From contig NZ_MDZB01000055.1 of the NCBI RefSeq assembly GCF_001816145.1, positions 27,999 to 91,998 on the forward strand: a DNA stretch of 64,000 bases. Direction: 5' to 3'. This document shows positions 27,615-36,960 of the stretch, one piece after another. This stretch comes from Hymenobacter lapidarius. GTDB lineage: Bacteria; Bacteroidota; Bacteroidia; Cytophagales; Hymenobacteraceae. Numbering within the stretch: the first letter of the stretch is position 1; each line of letters begins with the position of its first letter. A program made the translations under genes and the position numbers. The notes under the pieces were generated by a model. The model was not told the origin of the DNA. It saw only the letters and a program-made list of their open reading frames with translations, and searched no databases.

Positions 27615-30593
27615 ATGAAACACTTTTTTTTCATGGTCGTCTTCCTGATGACTTGCCTGTTGCAGCAGGCGGTTGCCCAAGACAAGTCCGTATCCGGAAG
27701 GGTCACTGACGGTGCCAATGGTTCGGGCGTACCCGGTGTAACGGTACTCGCCAAAGGCACTAAGATTGGTACCGCTACCAACGCTGATGGTCAGTTCACG
27801 CTCTCCGTGCCAACTGCCACCACTACCCTTCAGTTCAGCTCCATTGGGTACAAAACCACGGAGCGCGATATCACCTCCACCGCCACGGTCGACGTTTCCC
27901 TCGCAGTTGAGGCGCGTAACCTGGACGAAGTGGTTGTAACCGGCCTGGGCACGAGCGTTGCCCGCTCCAATTCCGCTAACAACGTGGCTTCCATCTCGGC
28001 TGCCGAACTTGTTGGCAACACCCGCCCCGCGACGGTAGACGCTGCCATGTATGGCAAGTTGTCCGGAGCCGTTATCACCCAGAACAGTGGTGCGCCAGGT
28101 GGAGGTATTTCGGTGCAGCTGCGGGGGCCATCCTCGATTTCGAACAGCACAGAGCCTCTCTACATTATTGATGGTGTGTATGCCAACAACTCTTCTTATG
28201 ACTCCGGGCGTGGTGCCAGTGCCTTTACGGCAGCCGGCGGCAGCCGTCAGGACGGTGCAACCAACCGCATGTCGGACATCAACCCCGATGACATTGAGTC
28301 AATCGAAGTACTGAAGGGTTCTTCGGCGGCGGCTATCTACGGTACGCGTGCCAACAACGGTGTTATCATCATTACCACCAAGCGTGGCAAAACGGGTCGT
28401 ACCCAGGTTGGCTTCCGCCAAGACGTGGGCGTGACGACCATTCTGCGTCGCTTGGGCCAGGAGGACTGGACCGAAAACAAAATCCGCAACTTTGGCCGCC
28501 TGCGTGGTACGGGCACCGTGGCCGGTGAAATTGCACGCTTGAATGCCGCACAGGCTGCCGGGCAGATTTACGACTACGAAGATGAGATATTCGGCAACAC
28601 TGGTTTCCTGAGCAATACGAACCTCAACGTTTCGGGCGGCAGCGATAAGATTCGTTACTACATCTCAGGCTCCAACGCCGACGAAGGCAGCATTGTAAAA
28701 AATCTGGGTTTCCGCCGCAGCTCCATTCGGGCCAACATCAATTCAGACATTAGCAAAAACCTGGAAATTGGAACGCAGACCAACTACACCAATGCGTCCA
28801 ACCAGCGGGGTTTCACCAACAACGCTAACAACGACGCTTCGGTGAGCTACGCGCTGCCGTACCTGCCGAGCTACGCGAACCTGTTTCCCGTGAACGGCGT
28901 GTATCCCGACAACGAGTACGGTGGAGAAAGCCCACTGGCCATCCGTGACCGGGCCGTAAACGATGAAAAGACCAACCGTTTCATTCAGACGGGAACGCTG
29001 AACTACTACCTCCTGCGCAACGACCTCACCACGTTGCGGTTGAACGTGCAGGGAGGTGTGGACTACACCCTGACGGAACAGGAGCTTTACCTGCCCGACG
29101 ATTTGCAGTCCCAGCGCGCCAATGCCAATCCAGGAGCGTCTCGCTATTCTAAAAATCGGCAGCTCAACACCAACCTGAACACCATTCTCGTGCTTCAGCA
29201 CCAGCTGGGAAAAGTTGGTTTGACATCGCAGGCTGGTTTCGTGCGGTTGTCGCAAAACTTTGATGGCTCTTTCACCCAGGGCGAAGGCCTGATTCCAGGC
29301 ACCCGCAACCCTGCGCTTGCCAAGATTCAAACCCTGGGGCAGGCTTTCACGCGGGTAACCGACATTGGCTACTTCGTTCAGCAGGAAGCCAACTTCGACG
29401 ACAAGGTGATTGCAGCATTAGGTGTTCGGGCAGACAAAAGCACCTTGAACTCGGATGAGAACAAGATGTACTATTTCCCCAAGGCTTCGTTGGCCTTGAA
29501 CATCGCCAAGTTTGATTTCTGGACGATTGACAAAGTGAGCCAGTTCAAAGTGCGCGCTGCGTATGGCGAAACCGGTGGAGCAGCTGGTTTTGGTGACTAC
29601 TTCAGCCGCTTGTTGAGCGTGAGCATTGACAACCGTCTGGGCCTGCGCAACTCCACGCTCATCGGCTACGACAAAGTGGCTCCTGAGCGTGCTACCGAGT
29701 TAGAAGGCGGCGTGGACTTGGGCTTCTTTAACAACCGCCTCACCCTGGAGGCTACGGTTTACCGCAAGAATGTGAAAGGCCTCATTCTTACTCGCCCCTT
29801 GGCCCCTTCTACTGGTGCTACCAGCGTGACCGGTTTCCCCATCGGCGACATGGTTAACAAAGGCATTGAATTGGGCTTGGCCGTTACGGCCATCGACCGT
29901 CCAAATTTCCGCTACAACAACCGCACCCAGTTCTGGCTGAACCGCACGGAAGTAACCAAGTTGGACGTGGGCACCCAGATTGTTGGTCCTGGCTTCGGCA
30001 ACTTCTTCGGCCGCAATCAGTTGAAGCTCAACGAGTCGCCTACCCGTTGGTTTGGCGCGCCACTGGTCAACGGCCAGCTGACTCCTTACCAGGAGTCGCA
30101 GCCGAAGTTCCAGATGACGTTTGCCAACAACTTCACCATCATGAAAAACATCGACTTCTCTTTCCTCATCCACGTGAAAGAAGGCGGTTACAACAGCACG
30201 CTTACCCAGTTGCTGTACGACGAAGGGGGTACAACGAAGGATTTCAGCAACGACCCTCAGACTGCCCCCGATGGCACCTTGACCACGCTCGGTGAGCGCC
30301 GTTACAACCAAGAGACTGGCGGTTTTATTCAAAACGCCAGCTACATGAAGCTGCGTGAGGTGTCGCTGTATTACACGTTCCAAAAGGCAGCTCTGGGTGA
30401 AACCTTTGGCCGGGCACTGGAGCGCGTTAAAATTGGCGTTTCCGGGAACAATCTCTTCCTCATAACGCCTTATAAAGGAGGCTATGACCCCGAAGTATCG
30501 GCTTTCGGTAGCCGTCCGGTAGGAGGTAACATTGACTTGGCGGCTTTTCCCAGCGCCCGTCGTATGTTCTTCCACTTGGCCCTGGATTTTTAA
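27615..30593 (+). CDS. SusC/RagA family TonB-linked outer-membrane transporter (pair 3)
   Basis: 992 residues. Signal peptide ends at AVAQ (22), CarboxypepD-regulatory-like domain to about 104, TonB-box-like EVVVTGLG (105-112). The plug carries LYIIDGVYANN and IESIEVLKGSSAAAIYGTR, and the barrel ends in HLALDF. It is shorter than susC 1 and 2 by about 70 residues and has its own signal sequence, so it is not a recent duplicate. It is divergent from susC 2 across a 1.1 kb gap and is followed after 44 bp by its SusD partner. No degradative enzyme or regulator accompanies it. Confidence 0.95.
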   Translation: MKHFFFMVVFLMTCLLQQAVAQDKSVSGRVTDGANGSGVPGVTVLAKGTKIGTATNADGQFTLSVPTATTTLQFSSIGYKTTERDITSTATVDVSLAVEARNLDEVVVTGLGTSVARSNSANNVASISAAELVGNTRPATVDAAMYGKLSGAVITQNSGAPGGGISVQLRGPSSISNSTEPLYIIDGVYANNSSYDSGRGASAFTAAGGSRQDGATNRMSDINPDDIESIEVLKGSSAAAIYGTRANNGVIIITTKRGKTGRTQVGFRQDVGVTTILRRLGQEDWTENKIRNFGRLRGTGTVAGEIARLNAAQAAGQIYDYEDEIFGNTGFLSNTNLNVSGGSDKIRYYISGSNADEGSIVKNLGFRRSSIRANINSDISKNLEIGTQTNYTNASNQRGFTNNANNDASVSYALPYLPSYANLFPVNGVYPDNEYGGESPLAIRDRAVNDEKTNRFIQTGTLNYYLLRNDLTTLRLNVQGGVDYTLTEQELYLPDDLQSQRANANPGASRYSKNRQLNTNLNTILVLQHQLGKVGLTSQAGFVRLSQNFDGSFTQGEGLIPGTRNPALAKIQTLGQAFTRVTDIGYFVQQEANFDDKVIAALGVRADKSTLNSDENKMYYFPKASLALNIAKFDFWTIDKVSQFKVRAAYGETGGAAGFGDYFSRLLSVSIDNRLGLRNSTLIGYDKVAPERATELEGGVDLGFFNNRLTLEATVYRKNVKGLILTRPLAPSTGATSVTGFPIGDMVNKGIELGLAVTAIDRPNFRYNNRTQFWLNRTEVTKLDVGTQIVGPGFGNFFGRNQLKLNESPTRWFGAPLVNGQLTPYQESQPKFQMTFANNFTIMKNIDFSFLIHVKEGGYNSTLTQLLYDEGGTTKDFSNDPQTAPDGTLTTLGERRYNQETGGFIQNASYMKLREVSLYYTFQKAALGETFGRALERVKIGVSGNNLFLITPYKGGYDPEVSAFGSRPVGGNIDLAAFPSARRMFFHLALDF

Positions 30594-30637
30594 TCCTTCC
30601 TTGGCATCTCATTCCTCGCTTCATTTCATATATAAAG

Positions 30638-32002
30638 ATGTATAAATACTTAACCAAAGCCCTATGCCTAGGCGGTATGGTGCTTTCCTTGGGCTCTTGC
30701 AGTTTTTTCGAACTGGAAGATGTATCGGACCCCAACTTTCCGGATAGGTCGGCTTTCCTGGCCAACCCTACCAAGTCGCAGCTGGACTTTCTGGCTACGG
30801 GTATTTTCTCCGACCTGCGTACCAACGGTAGTGGTACCGGCCAGGGCATCCTGCTGGCCTACCAAGTGCCGGGCGTGATAGGCCGGGAAATCTATGTGCT
30901 TTCAACTTCGGATAACCGCTATGTGACCGAGCTGTTGGGCATCACCCCCATCGACAATGCCAACTTCTTGAGCGGTTACTTCGGCTCTTACTCTTCGGCT
31001 CGTCGCTCTGCCCGTACGCTGGCTGACGCAGCTGGCAACAGCCCCCAGATTACCGAGGAGCAGCGGAATGCTTACCTGGGCTTCGCCAACACGGCCGAAG
31101 CTTATGCAATGCTGGTTTTGTCGGATTTGCAGTACGAGAACGGCCTGCGTGTTGACGTGTCTGACCCGCTGAAGCCGGGCAAGATACTGCCCTACCCGCA
31201 GGTGGTGGCTGCCATCAAAGACAAGCTTGACCTGGCTGCTACCCAGTTCGCGAAAGCGGGTACCACGTTGCCATTTCCGGTTCCTTCCGGCTTTGCCAAC
31301 TTCAACACCCCTGCAACCATGCTGCGCTTCAACCGTGCACTGGCTGCCCGGACGGCGATTCGCACCAACAAGTACACAGAGGCATTGGCAGCTGTGCAGG
31401 CCAGCTTTTTCAGCCTAACAGCTGCACCCACGGCGGGCCCCTTGTTCAACTACGGCGGCGCTAACCCCGATGTGTTTAATTCCCTCTTCCAGGTTCCCAA
31501 CAGCAAAGGTTCTACCGTAGTAGTAGCGCACCCTTCGTTTGTTACGGACATCCGCCCCACCGACACCCGCATAAGCAAAGTCCGCAAGCGTGACTTGCGC
31601 GCTACCACGGGTTTGAGTTCGGAGTTCGAGCCCGCTATCTATGCCAGCAACACGGCTCCGATTCCGGTTATCAAGAACGAGGAACTCATCCTGATTGCTG
31701 CCGAAGCTTACCTCAACACTGCCAACAAGGCTAAGGCAGTAGAGGCCATCAATGTCTTGGCCAATTTCTACAAAGTAGCCCCTGTTACTATTGCTGATTC
31801 GGATGCTAAACTCCTGAATGAGATTCTCTACCACCGCCGCTATTCGCTCTTCTATGAAGGCCAGCGGTGGGTCGACCTGCGTCGTCTGAACCGTTTGGGA
31901 GATATTACTCCCGAGACGACTTCCGATGGTAAGAAAACCAGCGTGCTCAAGCAATTGCCCCTTCCCTTCGCTGAAGTGCAGTGGGACGTTGCCAACCCTT
32001 AA
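30638..32002 (+). CDS. SusD/RagB family outer-membrane lipoprotein (pair 3)
   Basis: 454 residues with lipoprotein signal (LSLGSC, Cys21). Typical SusD features are the RRSARTLADAAGN and NAYLGFANTAEAYAMLVL helices and the C-terminal EELILIAAEAYL and LYHRRYSLFYEGQRWVDLRRLNRL blocks. The last of these is the SusD C-terminal signature. It pairs with the upstream SusC. A very long hairpin terminator begins four bases after the stop codon. Confidence 0.92.
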   Translation: MYKYLTKALCLGGMVLSLGSCSFFELEDVSDPNFPDRSAFLANPTKSQLDFLATGIFSDLRTNGSGTGQGILLAYQVPGVIGREIYVLSTSDNRYVTELLGITPIDNANFLSGYFGSYSSARRSARTLADAAGNSPQITEEQRNAYLGFANTAEAYAMLVLSDLQYENGLRVDVSDPLKPGKILPYPQVVAAIKDKLDLAATQFAKAGTTLPFPVPSGFANFNTPATMLRFNRALAARTAIRTNKYTEALAAVQASFFSLTAAPTAGPLFNYGGANPDVFNSLFQVPNSKGSTVVVAHPSFVTDIRPTDTRISKVRKRDLRATTGLSSEFEPAIYASNTAPIPVIKNEELILIAAEAYLNTANKAKAVEAINVLANFYKVAPVTIADSDAKLLNEILYHRRYSLFYEGQRWVDLRRLNRLGDITPETTSDGKKTSVLKQLPLPFAEVQWDVANP

Positions 32003-32005
32003 GCT

Positions 32006-32068
32006 GGGATTAATACCATAAAAAAAGCCCTTCGTATGTACGAAGGGCTTTTTTATGGTATTAATCCC
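32006..32068. terminator. long bidirectional hairpin terminator between susD 3 and prfB
   Basis: A 30-bp stem, perfect apart from one extra A, runs from GGGATTAATACCATA at 32006 to its mirror ending at 32068, with a 2-nt loop and A7/T6 tracts flanking the GC-rich core GCCCTTCGTA. It overlaps the prfB stop codon and serves both convergent genes. Few natural terminators are this long. Confidence 0.92.
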
Positions 32069-33145
32069 TAGCTCCGCATCAAGAAGCCCTTGATGTACTC
32101 GTCCAGGTCGCCGTCGAGCACGTTCTGCACGTCGGTGCGCTCGATGCCCGTGCGCAGGTCCTTGATGAGCTTGTAAGGGTGCAGCACGTAGTTGCGAATC
32201 TGCGACCCGAAGTCGATGCGCTTTTTGGTGGCTTCTACCTTGTCGCGTTCGGCGTGGCGCTTGTCCATCTCGATTTGATAGAGGCGCGACTTGAGCATGC
32301 GCAGAGCGTGCTCCTTGTTCATGAGCTGGCTGCGCTCAATTTGCACGGCAATGATGATGCCGGACGGCGCGTGAGTGAGGCGCACGGCGGTTTCTACCTT
32401 GTTCACGTTCTGCCCACCGGCGCCACCGGCCCGGAAGGTATCCCAGGAGATATCGGCCGGGTTGATGTCGATGGTGATGGTGTCATCAATGACCGGGTAG
32501 GCAAACACCGACGCGAACGACGTGTGGCGCCGGCCACTGCTGTCGAACGGCGACATGCGCACCAGCCGGTGCACGCCAATCTCGCTTTTGAGGTAGCCGT
32601 AGGCAAAATCACCGTCGATTTCCAACGACGCGGACTTGATGCCCGCGCCCTCGCCCGGCTGGTAGCTGATTTGGCGCACGCCAAAGCCGTGGCTTTCGGC
32701 CCACATAATGTACATGCGCATGAGCATTTCGGCCCAGTCCTGGCTTTCGGTGCCCCCGGCACCGGGGTTAATGTCGATGATGGCCGACAGCTGGTCTTCC
32801 TCATCGGAGAGCATGCGCTTGAACTCCAGCTCTTCCACCTTCTTCATGCTGGCGTCGTAGTCGGCCAGCATTTCAGCTTCCGGCACGTCGCCCTCTTTGT
32901 AGAAGTCATAGAGCACCTCGGTATCGGCCAGGGCATGCTGCACGGCCTCGTAGTCGTCGGTCCAGGTCTTGATGGCCTTCACCTCGCGTAGCGTGGCTTC
33001 GGCGGCTTTCGAGTCGTCCCAGAAGCCGGGGGCGGTGGTTTGCGCCTCGGCGGCGGCTATTTGTTCTTTGCGGGCATCGTAGTCAAAGATACCTCCTCAG
33101 GGCCTCGGCGCGGCCCTTCAAGTCCTTTATCTGGTCTTGGGTCAT
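32068..33145 (-). CDS. prfB: peptide chain release factor 2, with programmed +1 frameshift
   Basis: The main frame (stop at 32068) reads upstream past the ATG at 32982. A 20-codon leader frame begins at ATG 33145 and ends CTT-TGA at 33088-33083. It is preceded by AGGAGG (33097-33092) and the tract TATCTTTGAC, the same layout and spacing as the Escherichia coli prfB frameshift site. A +1 slip on CTT skips the T and joins GAC-TAC-GAT in the main frame, giving about 358 residues. The SPF tripeptide gives UGA/UAA specificity, and [10 protein letters not shown] holds the catalytic GGQ. Low RF2 favours the slip, so the protein controls its own synthesis. A tool that ignores the shift would call only 32068-32982. 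Confidence 0.95.
33083..33097 (-). promoter_or_regulatory. prfB programmed frameshift site
   Basis: AGGAGG, three bases, CTT then in-frame UGA followed by C. The Shine-Dalgarno-like hexamer stimulates +1 slippage by pairing with 16S rRNA. It is notable here because most genes in this genome have no Shine-Dalgarno sequence. Confidence 0.93.
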
Positions 33146-33374
33146 GGTGGGGGATAGGTGAAGGGGCGGCCAGGATGCCGCGGGGGCCACACGGCCGCGC
33201 CCATTGGGTTGTCGAAAGCACGAAAGTACCTATTTCTGGCTCGTGCCATCGGGGACGGTACAATGGGAGCGTAATTTGCGACCTTTGTGAGCAGGTACGG
33301 CTGGTTCGTTTTCAACCACCACCGCATAAGAATATGCTGGCCAGAAGTAATGTTCTGGGGAAGTAGCGTTGCGT

Positions 33375-33749
33375 ATGACGAACGAAGAAATGAAGCGCGA
33401 CTTTGAGTCGGCCCACATAAAGCACGTGCATTTCAAGAGCAAGCTGCGCTCGTTTCTGTTTGGCAACGGCGGCGTAGAAGGGCCCCTGCGCGACCCCGAG
33501 CAGTGCAGCCTGGGCATGTGGATTGCCGAACGCATGCGGGGCGGTGGGCCTTATGCTCACCTGCCCGAATCCCGGCTCTTCGACCAGCAGCACAAGCTTA
33601 TCCACAAGGAGGCCAACCGCCTGATGGACATGCAGCGGGCCGGTCTGGAAGAAGCCGCCATGGCGGGCATAGAGCCGCTGCGGGTTATTTCGGATGAGAT
33701 GGCGAGCCTGCTTCGAACCATAGGGGCCAAGCTGCGTAGGGAGGCCTAA
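33375..33749 (+). CDS. standalone CZB-domain (chemoreceptor zinc-binding) protein
   Basis: 124 residues from ATG 33375; a TTG two codons earlier is less likely. The whole protein is a four-helix CZB domain: a His-rich first helix (AHIKHVHFKSKLRSF), the CSLGMWI motif (Cys-x-Leu-Gly-x-Trp) and, 23 residues on, HKLIH (HxxxH). The Cys and His residues are the expected zinc ligands. In CZB receptors the zinc-thiolate centre senses zinc or hypochlorous acid. There is no membrane segment or signalling output domain, so it must act on a partner. The histidine kinase begins 23 bp later, the likely partner. Confidence 0.85.
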   Translation: MTNEEMKRDFESAHIKHVHFKSKLRSFLFGNGGVEGPLRDPEQCSLGMWIAERMRGGGPYAHLPESRLFDQQHKLIHKEANRLMDMQRAGLEEAAMAGIEPLRVISDEMASLLRTIGAKLRREA

Positions 33750-33772
33750 AAAAAGCACGGTGGCGCTATTAC

Positions 33773-35329
33773 ATGAAAATTAACCTTACTACAAAGCTGT
33801 TTGCCGGGTTTGTGATGCTACTCGCACTGTTTTCAGTGGTGGTGGTATTCTTTTATCAGCTGGCGGGGCAAGTAGTGCAAAATGCACAACGCGTGGACAA
33901 CTCGCAGCGCATTTCCAATCGCGGGGTAACGCTGCTGCGCCATGTCATTGACATGCAAACGGGTTTCCGGGGCTATTTGCTGATTGGCAACGAGCAAATG
34001 CTGGCTCCCTACTACGAAGGCGAGCGGCAGCTCATCGGCCGCTTTGCCGAGTTGCGGGGCCTGGTGGCCGAAAACCCCCACCAGGTGGAGCTGGTTGACC
34101 AGACCCACCGGTTATTTCAGCAGTGGTCGGGCTATAGCCACTTGCTTGTGGCCGAAAAAAGAGCCGCTCGCCAGCGCAATGCGCAGCAAAGCGGCCTCGA
34201 AGGAATGGAGCACCGCGGCCTGGTGGAAAGTCTGAGCGGCAAGCGGGTAATGGACAACATTCGCCTGCGCCTGGATTCCTTTGAAAAAAGCGAGGCCCGC
34301 ACCCGTGCCCAGCTGCGCCAGCGCCTCGACGATAGCATCCTCCGGGCGCAATGGCTGGCGGCCGGACTGGCCGTGACGGCCCTGGTGCTGGGCTTGCTCT
34401 GGGCCATCTACATCGTGCGGATTTTTGCCCGGCGCCTACGCAGCATGCTGGACCTGGCCCGGCGCATGGCCGACGGCGACTACAGCAGCCAGATAGTGGA
34501 CACACAGCGGGACGAAGTGAGCGAACTGACAGCGGCCCTGAACACGATGGCCCTGACGGTGGGTGCCAACATCAGCCAGCTCGAAAGCCGCAACCAGGAG
34601 CTGGACCAGTTTGCCTACGTGGTGTCCCACGACCTGAAAGCCCCGCTGCGGGGCATCGAAAGTGCGTCGCGCTGGATTGAGGAAGACATGGGCAAGGACA
34701 ACCTGCCGCCCCACATCCGCGAGTTTTTGGCCCTGATGCGCCAGCGGGTGTACCGCATGGAGAAGCTCATTTCCGGTATCCTGGACTTGGCCCGGGTAGG
34801 GCGGACTTCGCAGGCCGATGAAACGGTGTTTGTGCGCACGCTCCTGCGCGAAATAATTGACTCGCTCAACCCGCCGGCCGGCTTCAAAGTGGAGCTGCCG
34901 TTTTTCCTGCCCACGCTCACCACCAACGCAGTGCAGCTGCAGCAGGTGTTCACCAATCTCATCAGCAACGCGCTGAAATACCACGACCACCCCGCCACCG
35001 GCACCGTGGAGATTGGCTGCGACGATGCCGGGGAATTCTACCTGTTTTCGGTGGCTGATGACGGGCCGGGCATTGACCCGGAATATCACGACCGGATATT
35101 CGTGATATTCCAAACCCTGACCGAGCGCGACACCCTGGAAAGCACGGGTGTAGGCTTGGCCATCGTTAAAAAAATAGTGGAGCGCCAGGGCGGGCGTATC
35201 GGTATCAAATCGGCGGAGGGTCAGGGGGCTAAGTTCCTTTTTACCTGGCCCAAGCAGACGGCTAAAGCCAGTACTTTGAGCACCACCGTAGCCAAAGCGC
35301 CCAATTCTGCCGTACCACTCACTACTTAG
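33773..35329 (+). CDS. CHASE3-HAMP sensor histidine kinase
   Basis: 518 residues. Transmembrane helix 1 (about 10-28), a periplasmic CHASE3 domain (about 38-190, with the NRGVTLLRHVIDMQTGFRGYL motif), helix 2 (about 194-216), HAMP (217-265), then HisKA with phospho-acceptor His286 in YVVSHDLKAPLRG. The HATPase domain has N-box FTNLISNALKYHD, G1 VADDGPGI and G2 STGVGLAIVKK. CHASE3 kinases of this kind are commonly paired with Rcp-type response regulators, and one follows 56 bp downstream. The CZB gene upstream suggests redox or metal input. Confidence 0.93.
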   Translation: MKINLTTKLFAGFVMLLALFSVVVVFFYQLAGQVVQNAQRVDNSQRISNRGVTLLRHVIDMQTGFRGYLLIGNEQMLAPYYEGERQLIGRFAELRGLVAENPHQVELVDQTHRLFQQWSGYSHLLVAEKRAARQRNAQQSGLEGMEHRGLVESLSGKRVMDNIRLRLDSFEKSEARTRAQLRQRLDDSILRAQWLAAGLAVTALVLGLLWAIYIVRIFARRLRSMLDLARRMADGDYSSQIVDTQRDEVSELTAALNTMALTVGANISQLESRNQELDQFAYVVSHDLKAPLRGIESASRWIEEDMGKDNLPPHIREFLALMRQRVYRMEKLISGILDLARVGRTSQADETVFVRTLLREIIDSLNPPAGFKVELPFFLPTLTTNAVQLQQVFTNLISNALKYHDHPATGTVEIGCDDAGEFYLFSVADDGPGIDPEYHDRIFVIFQTLTERDTLESTGVGLAIVKKIVERQGGRIGIKSAEGQGAKFLFTWPKQTAKASTLSTTVAKAPNSAVPLTT

Positions 35330-35385
35330 CAGCCGCTTGTGCTGCTTTTGCGGGCATATTCCCGTTGTTGAAAATAGATAAGCCT

Positions 35386-35829
35386 ATGTCCTCCGACCAT
35401 CCCACGCCCAGCATTTTGCTCGTGGAAGACGACCAGATGGACGTCATGAACGTGCAGCGCGAGCTGCGACGCCAAAACATTGACGTGCCCCTGGTGCACG
35501 CCCGCAACGGCCGCGACGCCCTGAAAATGCTGCGTGGCGAGGGCGACGAAGCCAAAATACAGAAGCCCAGCTTGGTGATGCTCGACATCAACATGCCCCG
35601 CATGAACGGCCTGGAATTGCTAGAAACCCTCCGCGCCGACCCCGAGTTCTCCGATCTGAACGTCTTCATCATGACGACTTCCGACCTGGAGTCTGACCGG
35701 CTGAAAGCCCAGCAGCTTGCCGTGAGCGGTTACATCATCAAGCCCTTGAGCTTCGATACCTTTGGCGAAGGCGGCACCAGCGTCGACGGTTTTAGTCTGT
35801 TCCTCGACTTGCTAAGGCTGAAGTCTTAA
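35386..35829 (+). CDS. single-domain Rcp-type response regulator
   Basis: 147 residues from ATG 35386; a TTG frame extends 21 bp further. The receiver fold is complete: acidic pocket Glu14-Asp15-Asp16 (VEDD), phospho-acceptor Asp67 in VMLDINMPRMNGLELL, Thr97/98 and Lys119 in YIIKPLSF. There is no DNA-binding or enzyme domain, so it signals by protein contact, as Rcp1 does for phytochrome-like kinases. It is the output of the preceding kinase by context. It converges with rnhB 21 bp away. Confidence 0.92.
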   Translation: MSSDHPTPSILLVEDDQMDVMNVQRELRRQNIDVPLVHARNGRDALKMLRGEGDEAKIQKPSLVMLDINMPRMNGLELLETLRADPEFSDLNVFIMTTSDLESDRLKAQQLAVSGYIIKPLSFDTFGEGGTSVDGFSLFLDLLRLKS

Positions 35830-35850
35830 TTCTCTTCAAAATAGGTGCGC

Positions 35851-36426
35851 TTACAACAGCCGAAACCCCATGCGGTGGTGCGGGCTGGGGCCCTGTGCCC
35901 GAATGGCAGCGCGGTGCTTAGGGGTGGGGTAGCCCGCGTTTCGCTCCCAGCCGTAGTCCGGAAACGCAGCCGCCAGCGCCTGCATGTGCTCATCGCGAAA
36001 AGTCTTGGCCAGAATGGACGCGGCGGCAATGTTGCGGTACAGCGCATCGCCCCCAATCATGCAGGTGTGGGAGAAACCCAGCAAGGATGTAAACCGATTG
36101 CCATCGACCAGTAGGTGAGCCGGTGCGATGGGCAAAGCTGCCACCGCCCGGTGCATAGCTAGATAACTGGCCTTCGCAATATTGAGGCGCTCAATTTCCT
36201 CCACCGTGGCCTGGCCCACGGCCCAGGCCACCGCCTCGGCGCAGATGATGGGGCGCAACGTTTCGCGCCGTTTGGCTGTGAGCTGCTTGGAATCGTTGAG
36301 AAAGCGCGGGTTGAAATCGAGCGGCAGAATAACGGCCGCGGCAAACACGGGGCCGGCAAGGCAGCCACGCCCGGCTTCGTCAAGGCCGGCTTCGAGGGAA
36401 TGACCGGTATAGGTGGCAAGGAGCAT
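35851..36426 (-). CDS. rnhB: ribonuclease HII
   Basis: 191 residues from ATG 36426; the longer upstream frame is not conserved. The N-terminal [14 protein letters not shown] (14-27) is the family signature with catalytic Asp16 and Glu17. LLVDGN and [11 protein letters not shown] provide the other acidic residues, and the chain closes with [14 protein letters not shown]. The enzyme cleaves RNA in RNA-DNA hybrids, including single ribonucleotides in DNA. A perfect -7 box TACTTTTG lies 22 nt upstream. Confidence 0.96.
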   Translation of the reverse strand: MLLATYTGHSLEAGLDEAGRGCLAGPVFAAAVILPLDFNPRFLNDSKQLTAKRRETLRPIICAEAVAWAVGQATVEEIERLNIAKASYLAMHRAVAALPIAPAHLLVDGNRFTSLLGFSHTCMIGGDALYRNIAAASILAKTFRDEHMQALAAAFPDYGWERNAGYPTPKHRAAIRAQGPSPHHRMGFRLL

Positions 36427-36448
36427 AGACAGGCAAAAGGGCACCGCA

Positions 36449-36456
36449 CAAAAGTA
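36449..36456 (-). promoter_or_regulatory. -7 box TACTTTTG of rnhB
   Basis: An exact TAnnTTTG match on the minus strand, 22 nt before ATG 36426. No convincing -33 element. Confidence 0.4.
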
Positions 36457-36494
36457 TACGGGCGCACGTTGCGGCCCGCTGCCCCACAACAAAA

Positions 36495-36548
36495 CAACGC
36501 CTTCGCGCCAGCCGGTAGAAGCTGAGGCGAAGGCGTTGGGGCAAACGA
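36495..36548 (-). terminator. hairpin after the 36576-36839 gene
   Basis: CAACGCCTTCGC (36495-36506) pairs perfectly with GCGAAGGCGTTG (36537-36548) around a 30-nt loop. On the minus strand a T-rich tail (TTTTGTTG) follows. It would end the small acidic-protein gene before rnhB. Confidence 0.6.
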
Positions 36549-36575
36549 AGCAAGCTGGGTGCAGCTGGCTGAATA

Positions 36576-36839
36576 CTACTTGTGGCCGCCGGCATTGCTG
36601 CCGATGACGCCCGGCTCTTCTTCGCCGCGGGTGAAGCCCTGGCTGTCACGCGGCGCAATGGATGCGTCGATGTTTTCTTCTTCCTGGTCAGTGACGTACA
36701 CGTTCGTCGTGGGGCCGAGGCCGCCGTTGTTTTTGGCTAGCTCAGCTTCGGCCTGGGCGTGGTGCAGCGTAAAAAGGGGGTCGCCGGTTTTAATTTCTTC
36801 TTTCTTATCTGCGTCGGATTTTTTGGAGGAATTAGCCAT
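36576..36839 (-). CDS. small acidic hypothetical protein
   Basis: 87 residues from the ATG at 36839; the longer frame upstream runs into the sRNA terminator region and is not used. The protein is hydrophilic and likely disordered: Ser/Lys/Asp/Glu-rich at the start ([15 protein letters not shown]) and acidic and Gly-rich later ([27 protein letters not shown]). There is no signal, membrane segment or cysteine. No family is recognised. It lies about 120 bp downstream of a structured RNA on the same strand, so leader control is possible. Moderate confidence that it is a real gene. Confidence 0.55.
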   Translation of the reverse strand: MANSSKKSDADKKEEIKTGDPLFTLHHAQAEAELAKNNGGLGPTTNVYVTDQEEENIDASIAPRDSQGFTRGEEEPGVIGSNAGGHK

Positions 36840-36960
36840 TGCGTTGCTGCAAAAGGACCGGAAAGTGAACGGTCGGCTTGCCTGTTGATGTACGCTGATT
36901 GGGGAGGTGGGGTTGGGGTGCCTGCCACCGCAAACCGGGCTATAGCGCCCAATGAAGCAC

